In this document: positions 28,650-36,317 of the stretch, piece by piece
Layout of the letters: each line of letters starts with the position of its first letter
How positions within the stretch are numbered: position 1 is the first letter of the stretch
NCBI RefSeq assembly: GCF_040529065.1
Contig: NZ_CP132343.1
Location: forward strand, 1,364,001 to 1,428,000
Origin: Xanthomonas sacchari
Lineage (GTDB): Bacteria > Pseudomonadota > Gammaproteobacteria > Xanthomonadales > Xanthomonadaceae
Length of the DNA: 64,000 nucleotides
Direction: 5' to 3'
Position numbers and translations under genes: made by a program
Notes under the pieces: generated by a model
Database searches by the model: none
The model's input: only the letters and a program-made list of their open reading frames with translations
Told to the model about the DNA's origin: nothing

Positions 28650-30650
28650 ATGACGACGCCTACCCGCCGCGAACTCGCCAACGCGATCCGTTTCCTTGCC
28701 GCCGATGCGGTCGAGGCCGCCAATTCCGGCCATCCCGGCATGCCGATGGGCATGGCCGACATCGCCGAAGTGCTGTGGAACGACTTCCTCAGCCACAACC
28801 CGAACAATCCGCACTGGTTCAACCGCGACCGCTTCGTGCTGTCCAACGGCCACGGCTCGATGCTGCAGTACGCGCTGCTGCACCTGTCCGGCTACGACCT
28901 GCCGATCGAGGAGCTCAAGCGCTTCCGCCAACTGCACAGCAAGACCGCCGGCCACCCCGAGCGCAGCGAGACCCCGGGGGTGGAGACCACCACCGGTCCA
29001 CTGGGCCAGGGCTTTGCCAACGCGGTCGGTTTCGCGCTGGCCGAGAAGCTGCTGGCGCAGCGCTACAATCGCCCCGAGCACCAGATCGTCGACCACCGCA
29101 CCTGGGTGTTCATGGGCGACGGCTGCATGATGGAGGGCGTGTCCCACGAGGCCGCCTCGCTGGCCGGCACCTGGGGCCTGGGCAAGCTGGTGGCGTTCTG
29201 GGACAACAACCATATCTCCATCGACGGCAACACCGCCGGCTGGTTCAGCGACAACACCCCGGCCCGGTTCGAGGCCTATAACTGGCACGTGATCCGCGAC
29301 GTCGACGGCCAGGATGCCGACGCGGTCAAGGCCGCGATCGAGGCGGCGATCGCCGAGAGCGAGAAGCCGACCCTGATCTGCTGCCGCACCACCATCGGCT
29401 TCGGTGCGCCGACCAAGGCCGGCAAGGAATCCTCGCATGGCGCCGCGCTGGGCAAGGAAGAGTTGGAAGGCGCGCGCAAGGCGCTGAACTGGCCGTATGC
29501 GCCGTTCGAGATCCCGCAGGCGATCTACGACGGCTGGCGCGCCGGCGGTGCGGGTACGCTGCGCCAGGCCGAGTGGGAGCAGGCCTTCGACAAGTACGCC
29601 AAGCAGTACCCGGCCGAAGCTGCGGAACTGACCCGCCGCTCGCATGGCGAGCTGCCGGAAGACTTCCTCGCCCAGGCCGACGCCTACATCGCCAAGCAAG
29701 CCGCCGAAGGCCAGACCATCGCCTCGCGCAAGGCCTCGCAGATGGCGATCGAGGCGTTCGCGCCGCTGCTGCCTGAACTGGTCGGCGGTTCGGCCGACCT
29801 GGCGCATTCCAACCTGACCCTGTGGAAGGCCAGCAAGTCGGTCGCCACGGATGACCCGAACGCCAACTACGTGTACTACGGCGTGCGCGAGTTCGGCATG
29901 ACCGCCATCGCCAACGGCCTGGCACTGCACGGCGGTTTCATTCCGTTCGACGCCACCTTCCTGGTGTTCAGCGACTACGCGCGCAACGGCGTGCGCATGA
30001 GCGCGCTGATCCCGGCGCATGCGATCCACGTCTACACCCACGACTCGATCGGCCTGGGCGAGGACGGCCCGACCCACCAGCCGGTGGAGCATCTGGCGTC
30101 GCTGCGCTACATCCCCAACAACGACGTGTGGCGCCCCTGCGACACGGTGGAGTCGGCGGTGAGCTGGAAGGCCGCGATCACCCGCAAGGACGGCCCGAGC
30201 TGCCTGGTGTTCAGCCGCCAGAACCTGCCGCACCAGCCGCGCAGCGCCGAGCAGATCAAGTTGATCGAGCGCGGCGGTTACGTGCTGGCCGATGCCGAAG
30301 GCGGCACGCCCGACATGATCCTGATCGGTACCGGCTCGGAAGTGGGCCTGGCGGTGGAAGCCAAGCAGGCGCTGGATGCCGCGGGCCTGAAGACCCGCGT
30401 GGTGTCGATGCCGTGCACCGACGTGTTCGATCGCCAGGACGCCGCCTACCGCGAGTCGGTGCTGCCGGCGGCGGTGCGCAAGCGCGTGGCGGTGGAAGCG
30501 GGCGTCACCGCCTTCTGGCGAGCCTACGTGGGCCTGGACGGCGCGGTGGTGGGCATCGACAGCTTCGGCGCCTCGGCGCCGGCGAACGTGCTGTACAAGC
30601 ACTTCCAGATCACCGCCGAACACGTGGTGGCGGCGGCGAAGGCGCTGTAA
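28650..30650 (+). CDS. tkt: Transketolase
   Basis: The 666-residue thiamine-diphosphate enzyme moves two-carbon units in the pentose phosphate pathway. The N-terminus has [21 protein letters not shown], given here only by its core [12 protein letters not shown]. The diphosphate-binding motif [13 protein letters not shown]...WDNN lies near residues 156-190, and the pyrimidine-domain glutamate is in [17 protein letters not shown]. The C-terminal domain ([15 protein letters not shown]) is complete. Length is normal for bacterial transketolase. The gene is monocistronic, with a composite repeat upstream and a terminator downstream. Confidence 0.97.
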   Translation: MTTPTRRELANAIRFLAADAVEAANSGHPGMPMGMADIAEVLWNDFLSHNPNNPHWFNRDRFVLSNGHGSMLQYALLHLSGYDLPIEELKRFRQLHSKTAGHPERSETPGVETTTGPLGQGFANAVGFALAEKLLAQRYNRPEHQIVDHRTWVFMGDGCMMEGVSHEAASLAGTWGLGKLVAFWDNNHISIDGNTAGWFSDNTPARFEAYNWHVIRDVDGQDADAVKAAIEAAIAESEKPTLICCRTTIGFGAPTKAGKESSHGAALGKEELEGARKALNWPYAPFEIPQAIYDGWRAGGAGTLRQAEWEQAFDKYAKQYPAEAAELTRRSHGELPEDFLAQADAYIAKQAAEGQTIASRKASQMAIEAFAPLLPELVGGSADLAHSNLTLWKASKSVATDDPNANYVYYGVREFGMTAIANGLALHGGFIPFDATFLVFSDYARNGVRMSALIPAHAIHVYTHDSIGLGEDGPTHQPVEHLASLRYIPNNDVWRPCDTVESAVSWKAAITRKDGPSCLVFSRQNLPHQPRSAEQIKLIERGGYVLADAEGGTPDMILIGTGSEVGLAVEAKQALDAAGLKTRVVSMPCTDVFDRQDAAYRESVLPAAVRKRVAVEAGVTAFWRAYVGLDGAVVGIDSFGASAPANVLYKHFQITAEHVVAAAKAL

Positions 30651-30672
30651 GCCGAGAGCCACGATGGTGACG

Positions 30673-30703
30673 AAAAAGGCCGGCGCATGCCGGCCTTTTT
30701 CTT
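30673..30703 (+). terminator. Rho-independent terminator after tkt
   Basis: AAAAAGGCCGGC and GCCGGCCTTTTT form a long stem around ATGC-like central bases, with A tracts and T tracts on both sides, so it can work in both directions. Confidence 0.85.
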
Positions 30704-30740
30704 GCCTGTGCGGGTGTGACGTATGAGGGAAGTGGATCTC

Positions 30741-30826
30741 GTAGGAGCGGCTCTTGTCCCCTTTTCGGGGATCAGCCGCGACCGCTGTTCCCTGTAACGC
30801 CCGTCGCAGCTAAAGCCACTCCTGCC
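30741..30826. repeat. REP-like palindrome, copy D, with an inserted mini-hairpin
   Basis: The left arm GTAGGAGCGGCT...TCAGCCGCGAC is interrupted by 19 bases at about 30753-30771 that contain a small hairpin TCCCC-TTTTC-GGGGA. The right arm is diverged (GTCGCAGCTAAAGCCACTCCTGCC). It lies between tkt and the convergent DUF2894 gene. Confidence 0.7.
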
Positions 30827-30862
30827 ATGACGCTGTCGGCGTTACGTGCATTGGCGAGGTGC

Positions 30863-31612
30863 TCAACCGCGCTTGCGCGGCTTGCTGCGCGGCGTCGCAG
30901 GCTTGCCGGCAGCGCTGCCGGATTTCTGTGGCGTCGCCAATGCGCCCGCCTCCTGCAGTTGCTGCAACCAGGACAGTGCGTCGACGTAGGACAGAAAGTG
31001 CTGCAGGTAGCCGGGCGAAAGCGTGCGCATCAACGCCAATGCGCGATGCACCAGCACGCCGGAGTTGAGCGGGCCGGCGTCGGCGGGGGCCGGTTGCAGC
31101 GACTGCCGCAATTGGCTGCGGCTGCGCAGTTCTGTCCACAGCCGGCGTGCCTCTTCGACCGCTGGCAACTGTGGTGCGGCGAGGCGCGCTGCGGCGCTTG
31201 CTGCTGGCGCGTGCGACGGCGCAGCGGCGTCTGCGTCGATTGCGCCGGTCGCCTTGCACGTCTCGGTGTCGGCATCCTCATGGGCGCCGACGTTGGTGTC
31301 CTGGCCGCTGTAGGCGGTGGTCGCCGCAGTCGCAGGCCGGTACTGCGCCAGCAAGGTGCCGAGCGGGCCTGGTTGCGGCGCTCGCATCGCGGCATCAGCG
31401 GCATTCTGCGGCGCCATGGCCAATGTCGCGGCGTAAGCGTCGAGCAACGCGGACAGCTTCTGCTCCAGCAGTTCCCGCGCCTTGCCCTGCTGCGCCTCGG
31501 TGCGGCGCGCCAGCGCTTCGAGGAAACGGAAGCGCAGCGCGTCCAGCCGCTCGGCATGCTGTGCACGCAAGGCGGCGAGGCGGTCGGCAGCCGGGATCCG
31601 ATCAGGGTGCAT
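30863..31612 (-). CDS. DUF2894 domain-containing protein
   Basis: The 249-residue protein has the DUF2894 layout: an N-terminal helical segment (PADRLAALRAQHAERLD-like, rich in Ala/Arg/Glu), a variable middle, and the conserved C-terminal part SGVLVHRALALMRTLSPGYL followed by HFLSYVDALSWLQQL. The tail is Lys/Arg-rich. No signal peptide or membrane helix is visible. ATG 31612 overlaps the end of the OmpA-like gene by 11 bp. It is the last of four co-directional genes (DUF3348, DUF802, OmpA, DUF2894). Its role is unknown; position suggests a cytoplasmic partner of the membrane complex. Confidence 0.88.
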   Translation of the reverse strand: MHPDRIPAADRLAALRAQHAERLDALRFRFLEALARRTEAQQGKARELLEQKLSALLDAYAATLAMAPQNAADAAMRAPQPGPLGTLLAQYRPATAATTAYSGQDTNVGAHEDADTETCKATGAIDADAAAPSHAPAASAAARLAAPQLPAVEEARRLWTELRSRSQLRQSLQPAPADAGPLNSGVLVHRALALMRTLSPGYLQHFLSYVDALSWLQQLQEAGALATPQKSGSAAGKPATPRSKPRKRG

Positions 31613-32258
31613 GCGGTGTCGCGGCACGCTTGCGCTTGCGCATGCGCGGCAGCGGTGCCATTTCCACGCGGCGGTTGCTGGCGCGTCCGGCCTCGTCCAC
31701 GTTCGGCGCCACCGGCTGCTGCGCGCCGAAGGCGGCGGCGAAGACCGCATCGGCGGGGACGCCTGCCTCGATCAGCGCACGGGTCACGGTCAACGCGCGT
31801 TCGGCCGACAGTTCCCAGTTGTCGGCGAACTGGCGATTGCTCTCGCGCACCTGGCGATCGTCGGTGAAGCCGCTGACCATCAGGATCTCGTCGCGCGCCT
31901 TGAGGTAGCCGGCCAGCGGCGCGGCCAGGCTCTTCAGCAGGTCGCGGCCCTCCGGCTGCAACTGATCGGAGTTCAGGGCGAACAGCACATTGCCGCGGAT
32001 GCCGATGCGGCCGTCGACCAGGGTCACCCGGCCGGCCGCCAGCGGCGCGGCCAGCGCCTGTTCCAGGGTCTTGCGCTGCTGCGCTTCAAGCTGGCGCTGA
32101 CGCATTTCCGCATCCAGCTTGTTCGACAGCTGCAGCTGCACGCCGATCACCCCGATCAGGATCAGCACGAAGGCGCCGAGCAGCACCGACATCAGGTCGC
32201 CGAACACCGCCCAGACCGGCGCGCCGCTGTCGGCCTCGAGTTCCAGCTCGTCGCTCAT
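31602..32258 (-). CDS. MotB/ZorB-like OmpA-domain protein
   Basis: The 218-residue protein has a short cytoplasmic N-terminus, a single membrane helix (about residues 15-38) reading VWAVFGDLMSVLLGAFVLIL with an Asp at position 21, a linker, and a C-terminal OmpA-type peptidoglycan-binding domain (ALNSDQLQPEGRDLL, VSGFTDDRQV, NWELSAERALTVTRAL, SNRRVEM). An Asp at this place in the helix is the ion-carrying residue of MotB and ZorB. The protein is thus likely the cell-wall-anchored half of an ion-driven stator. Its ATG overlaps the stop of the DUF802 gene by 4 bp, so the two subunits are translationally coupled. Confidence 0.85.
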   Translation of the reverse strand: MSDELELEADSGAPVWAVFGDLMSVLLGAFVLILIGVIGVQLQLSNKLDAEMRQRQLEAQQRKTLEQALAAPLAAGRVTLVDGRIGIRGNVLFALNSDQLQPEGRDLLKSLAAPLAGYLKARDEILMVSGFTDDRQVRESNRQFADNWELSAERALTVTRALIEAGVPADAVFAAAFGAQQPVAPNVDEAGRASNRRVEMAPLPRMRKRKRAATPHAP

Positions 32259-34711
32259 GCCGCGTCGGCCTGGTCGGGCGCCTGGCGCGTGGCGAGCTGA
32301 CGCAATTCCTCGGTGATCTGCTGCTGCGAGAGCATGCTCAGGTCGATCACTTCGCGCGCCTGCGCCACGTAGTAGGCGAGTTGCTCGTCGCTGCGCGCCA
32401 GCGACTTGTCCAGGGCCTGCTCGATGCCCTGCAGGCGTTCCAGCAGGGCCATGTTCGACTCGCCGAAGGCCTGTACCGCGCCGGAGAACGCATCGCCCAG
32501 GCTGGCCACCTCGGTGGCGCCGGCGACGACCTGCGCGGCGGCGTCGCCGAGCTTGCCGGTCTCGGCCTCGATCCGGTCGGTGAAGCGGCTGCCGACGCGC
32601 TCCAGCAGGTCGGCCGAAGTCGCGACCAGGGCGTCCACCGCGCTGCGCTGTTCGGTGGAGGCGTGGTTGACCGCTTCCAGCAAGGTCTGCAGCGTGGCCA
32701 GCAGGCGGTTGCGCTCGTCGAGCATGGCGGTGTCGCGGACCATGCTGTCGGAGAGTTTCTGGCGCAGTTCCGCGACCACGTCGGCCGCGGCCTTCGGCGC
32801 TTCCGAGGCGACCTGCACCAGCCGTTCGATCTCGGCGATGGTGTCGCGCGCCTGTGCCTGGCTCTGTTCGGACATCGCCGCCGCGGTTTCCTGCAGGGTG
32901 CTGCAGATCTCCTGCTGGCGCTGCGCGATGCGCTCGCCGTGCTGTTCCCATTGCGCGCCGAGTGTCGCGGCCATGCCGGCGAAGCTGTCGGTCCAGGCCT
33001 GCAGGCGCGCCTGGTCGCGCGCTTCCAGCGCGTCCTGCAGGTCGGCGTGCGCCTGCTGCAGCGTCTCGGCCAGCGCGGCGGCGCGTTGCTCCAGGCTGGC
33101 GGCGGCGGCGTCCAGTGCCTGCGCGTTGTGCGCGGCCAACGCCGCGTTGATCTCGCGCTGCTGCGCCAGCGCCGCGCTCCAGGCCTGTTGCGCGGCCTCG
33201 ACGGTGGCATCCAGGCGGGTGGTCACGGTCTCCAGCGCCTGCGCATGGCGCGTGGCGAGCGTGTCGTTGACGTCGCGCTGCTGCGTCAGCGCCGCGTTCC
33301 AGCCCTGTTGTGCGGCCTCGGCGGTGGCGTCCAGGCGCGTCGCCACGGTGTCCAGTGCCTGCGCATGACGCGCGGCGAGCGCGTCGTTGACCTCGCGCTG
33401 CTGCGCCAGCGCTGCGCTCCAGGCCTGCTGTGTCGCCTCGGCGGTGGCATCCAGGCGGCTCGCTACCGTGTCCAGTGCCTGCGCATGGCGCGCGGTGAGG
33501 TTGTCATTGACCTCACGTTGTTGCGTCAGGGCTTCGCTCCAGGCCTGCCTGGCGTCGTCGCTGGCGCCCTGCAGGCGTGCCGCGGTCGCCTCCACCAGCG
33601 TGGTGGCACGTTGCTCCAGGCCGTCGCCGGCGCGTTGCAGCGCGCTGCCGAGTTCCTGCAGCAGCGCGCCATTGATGCGTCGCTGCTCGGCCAGCGCGCT
33701 GTCCCAGCGCTGCGTTGCCTGTTCGGCGGCCTGGGCGAAGCCATTGGCCAGGCCGTCCAGCTGCAGCTGCACCGCCTGGCCGACGCTGTCCTGCAGCGCG
33801 GCGGTCTCGCGTGCCACGCCGTCGAGCGTGCGTTGCACCACCGGCTCCAGCGCATCGCCGAACGCACGCGCATGCGCGGCCACGCCGGCCTGCAGGGCGT
33901 GTTCGACCGCGCCGGCCAGGCGCGTGTAGGCGGCCTCGGTGCGGCTGTGGAAGGCGTCCTGGCCGCTGGCCAGGCGTTCGCCGCTGACCGCGCTGTGCTG
34001 TTCCAGCGCCGCCATCATCGTCTGCATGCGCTCGATCAGGCCCGGCATCAGCGTGGCTTGCGCCTGCAGCAGCTTGAACGCCTCGTTGCGCTGGTAGGCC
34101 AGCGAATGCGTGCGCAGCGCGGTGGCCGCATGCAGGTCCAGGTGCTGCACCGCCTGCAGACGCTCGCGCCGGCACAGCGCGGCGAGCAGGCCGAGCATCG
34201 CCGACGCGGCCACGCCGGCGATGGAGGTGCCGAAGGCGAAGCCCAGGCCCTTCAGCGGCGCCGCCAGCGAGGCGCGGATGGCATTCAGATCGGTGGCGCT
34301 GTCCAGCGCCAGGCCGGTGCCGCGCAGCGTCGCCATCATGCCAAGGAAGGTGCCGAGCATGCCCAGCAGCACCAGCAGGCCGACCAGGTACGGGGTCAGC
34401 GCCGGCACCGGCAGGGCCGCGCGCTCGCCTTCGATGCGCAGGCGCACCGCGTTGCGCAGGCTCGGGTGCAGCCGTTGCAGCCAGCCGCCCAGGTCGTCGC
34501 GCGCGGACTCGGCCTCGCTCAGCGCGGTCTGCAATGTCGCCGTAGCCTGACGGTAGCGGTACAACTCGGCGATGCCGGCCAGGTAGCAGAGGCCGATCAG
34601 CGCGGCGAAGCTGGCGCCCAGCGGGTTGGAGCCGAGATAACCGACGCCGATCCAGCAGACCACGGCGAGGCCGGCGAGGAACAGGACGGAATGGAGCAGG
34701 GTCTTGGGCAT
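32255..34711 (-). CDS. MotA/ExbB-like membrane protein with long coiled tail and DUF802 repeats
   Basis: The 818-residue protein has four predicted membrane helices (about residues 8-25, 33-50, 108-128 and 153-180). The helix pair LVLLGMLGTFLGMMATL and LKGLGFAFGTSIAGVAASA is typical of the MotA/TolQ/ExbB channel fold. The remaining 640 residues are an alpha-helical cytoplasmic tail containing at least four 40-residue repeats (core QAWSAALAQQREVNDALAAR) that correspond to DUF802. A MotA-like channel with a very long tail, followed by an OmpA partner, is the ZorA/ZorB layout of Zorya, but no Zorya nuclease is nearby. It starts 10 bp after DUF3348. Function in the cell is unknown. Confidence 0.85.
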   Translation of the reverse strand: MPKTLLHSVLFLAGLAVVCWIGVGYLGSNPLGASFAALIGLCYLAGIAELYRYRQATATLQTALSEAESARDDLGGWLQRLHPSLRNAVRLRIEGERAALPVPALTPYLVGLLVLLGMLGTFLGMMATLRGTGLALDSATDLNAIRASLAAPLKGLGFAFGTSIAGVAASAMLGLLAALCRRERLQAVQHLDLHAATALRTHSLAYQRNEAFKLLQAQATLMPGLIERMQTMMAALEQHSAVSGERLASGQDAFHSRTEAAYTRLAGAVEHALQAGVAAHARAFGDALEPVVQRTLDGVARETAALQDSVGQAVQLQLDGLANGFAQAAEQATQRWDSALAEQRRINGALLQELGSALQRAGDGLEQRATTLVEATAARLQGASDDARQAWSEALTQQREVNDNLTARHAQALDTVASRLDATAEATQQAWSAALAQQREVNDALAARHAQALDTVATRLDATAEAAQQGWNAALTQQRDVNDTLATRHAQALETVTTRLDATVEAAQQAWSAALAQQREINAALAAHNAQALDAAAASLEQRAAALAETLQQAHADLQDALEARDQARLQAWTDSFAGMAATLGAQWEQHGERIAQRQQEICSTLQETAAAMSEQSQAQARDTIAEIERLVQVASEAPKAAADVVAELRQKLSDSMVRDTAMLDERNRLLATLQTLLEAVNHASTEQRSAVDALVATSADLLERVGSRFTDRIEAETGKLGDAAAQVVAGATEVASLGDAFSGAVQAFGESNMALLERLQGIEQALDKSLARSDEQLAYYVAQAREVIDLSMLSQQQITEELRQLATRQAPDQADAA
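33121..33560 (-). repeat. Tandem 120-bp coding repeats in the DUF802 gene
   Basis: Near-identical blocks recur every 120 bp (boundaries near 33181, 33301, 33421, 33541), encoding 40-residue helical units with the HAQALDTV...RLDATAEA pattern. The outer copies are degenerate. Such arrays may change copy number by slippage or recombination, altering tail length. Confidence 0.85.
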
Positions 34712-34721
34712 GAGGGTCGAA

Positions 34722-35453
34722 TCAACGGCTGCGAAGCGCGGCGAGCAGCGCTTCGATGGGATGGAAACGGACGTCCAGTTCGGCGCGCAACACGCTGTGC
34801 AGGTCCTGGCGGAACAGGTCCAGCCAAGCCGTGTCGGCAGGCGCCGGCGGAACGTCGGTGAGGGAAGGATCGGGGGCGGGCGCCGCGGCGGCGCGCAGGC
34901 GCTGGAAATGCGCTTCCAGCAGGTTGGGCACCGTTGCCAGCAGGGTCTGCTCGCGCGGGCTCAGGGTCAGTTCCATCACCGCATCGACCTCGGCCAGCCG
35001 CGCCATCTCCGGCGAGAGCGGGACCAGCGCATCGCGCAGCAGGCCGCGCAGGCGCCCGGTGGCGGTGAGCATCGCGCGCTGCAGCGCCAGGTAGCGCTGG
35101 CGGAATGGCGCGTAGTCGATCGGTGCGTCGGGATCGTGCTGGCGCTTGCCCACGGGCTTGCCGGTTTCCTTGGCGATGTCCAGAGCGATGCTCTCTTCCA
35201 GCGCGGCGCGCACGCGGCCGCATTCGGCCTCCAGCGCCGACGGTTCCGGCGCCTCGGGGGCGTCCTCGGCAGGCTCGGGCAGTTTGCCGTCCAGCGCCCG
35301 AGACACCGCCACTGCGCGGTTCCAGTCGATCCATTGGCCGAGCCGGTCGGCCAGCGCGGGGCTGGACGCGGGCATCGGCGCATCGCTCAGGCGCGCCAGC
35401 AGGCGAATGAAGGCCGGGCCCGGGACGGGCGCCCGCGGAAGGGCTTTCGCCAT
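34722..35453 (-). CDS. DUF3348 domain-containing protein
   Basis: The 243-residue protein matches DUF3348: an N-terminal FIRLLARLSDAPMPAS segment, LADRLGQWIDWNRAVAVSRAL, the conserved DAPIDYAPFRQRYLALQRAM and a C-terminal LDLFRQDLHSVLRAELDVRF with FHPIEALLAAL. It is soluble and helical, without signal peptide. It is the first gene of the four-gene stator-like operon. ATG 35453 is chosen; a TTG at 35465 would add four residues. Genes of this family accompany DUF802/OmpA/DUF2894 in Xanthomonas and Burkholderia relatives, as far as I recall; the function is unknown. Confidence 0.87.
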   Translation of the reverse strand: MAKALPRAPVPGPAFIRLLARLSDAPMPASSPALADRLGQWIDWNRAVAVSRALDGKLPEPAEDAPEAPEPSALEAECGRVRAALEESIALDIAKETGKPVGKRQHDPDAPIDYAPFRQRYLALQRAMLTATGRLRGLLRDALVPLSPEMARLAEVDAVMELTLSPREQTLLATVPNLLEAHFQRLRAAAAPAPDPSLTDVPPAPADTAWLDLFRQDLHSVLRAELDVRFHPIEALLAALRSR

Positions 35454-35579
35454 GTGAGGGGTCAAAAACCCGCAATTTTACACGCGAATGACATCGGCTG
35501 TCCGGAGACGGCCGATGCCGGGCCAGGAGCAAGCGCAAGCGGACTCAATACGCCTGGCGTTTCGCGCGGATGCGCTGCC

Positions 35580-36014
35580 TCATTTGCACTGAGACTTGTT
35601 CATCTTGATCTCTTTCAGATCGGCCGAGGTGTACAGCGCCGTGGGGCGATTCGGGTCGTTCTGCATGCTCTGGTAAAGATTGGCCAGCGCCTGCAAATGG
35701 CCGTTTTCGCCACTGCCGAAACTCTGCTGCGCCGATGCCCCGGCGCCATACAGCCCATTGCACAGCAGGGCTTTCCTGAAGATCTTCAGCACTTCCACGC
35801 GTGCATAGTAGGTCTGCAGGCGCTGCGCGGCGTCTTGCGGCTGGTGGTTGATCTTCGCGTAGTTGCTGTTGCAACGCGGGCCGAGGTCTGTCGGATAGGC
35901 GGCGGCGATGCCTGCGCAACTGGCGACGGTGGCGGGCGGAGCGGCCAGCGCAGCAAAGGGCAGCAGCGTCGACAGCACCAGCAGGAGAACGCAGAGCGAT
36001 GGGCGCATGTTCAT
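35580..36014 (-). CDS. Small secreted protein of unknown function
   Basis: I do not recognise this 144-residue protein. It has a clear signal peptide (basic start, hydrophobic CVLLLVLSTLLPFAALAA, cleavage near AALA-APP) and four cysteines in the mature part (SCAGIAA, RCNSNY, LLCNGLYG, SQCK), which suggests two disulfides in the periplasm or outside the cell. ATG 36014 has AAGGA 9 bases upstream; a longer frame to 36089 is unlikely because it places a charged segment before the signal. It lies alone between the DUF3348 operon and the TonB receptor. Confidence 0.75.
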   Translation of the reverse strand: MNMRPSLCVLLLVLSTLLPFAALAAPPATVASCAGIAAAYPTDLGPRCNSNYAKINHQPQDAAQRLQTYYARVEVLKIFRKALLCNGLYGAGASAQQSFGSGENGHLQALANLYQSMQNDPNRPTALYTSADLKEIKMNKSQCK

Positions 36015-36257
36015 AAAAGGGAATCCTTGGTCGCAATGGGATGGATGGTCGGCTTGCGCGCCATGCAGACATGGTCGGCGCGCAGCCAATGTCGCTGCGC
36101 GCTGGCATGTGCGTGATCGGGAAATGTCCCTAGATGCCCCGGCCTTCAGGCCGAGGACGCGCGATGCAGCTTGCGAAGGATTGCCTCACCCCTCGATGCT
36201 TCGGCGCCAGGAGTGGCTTCTGAGGGCGGGTCGCGGCGCTGGTGCATCCTGCCCAAT

Positions 36258-36284
36258 GCCTTGCGTGCAGTCTGCACGCAAGGC
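36258..36284. repeat. Perfect 27-bp palindrome downstream of the TonB receptor gene
   Basis: GCCTTGCGTGCAG and CTGCACGCAAGGC are perfectly complementary around a single base. It sits 34 bp after the receptor's stop on the minus strand and may be its transcript-end hairpin, although no U tract follows. The rest of the 36015-36317 gap shows no gene or other feature. Confidence 0.55.
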
Positions 36285-36317
36285 CTCCGACGCGGCGCGC
36301 CGGAGGCACAGGGGGCG

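Noticed and set aside
30863-35453. Calling the DUF802/OmpA operon a Zorya defence system
   Set aside because: Only the motor-like pair is similar. ZorC, ZorD or ZorE-type effectors are not encoded here, and the two extra proteins are of unknown function, so a defence role is not supported by sequence alone.
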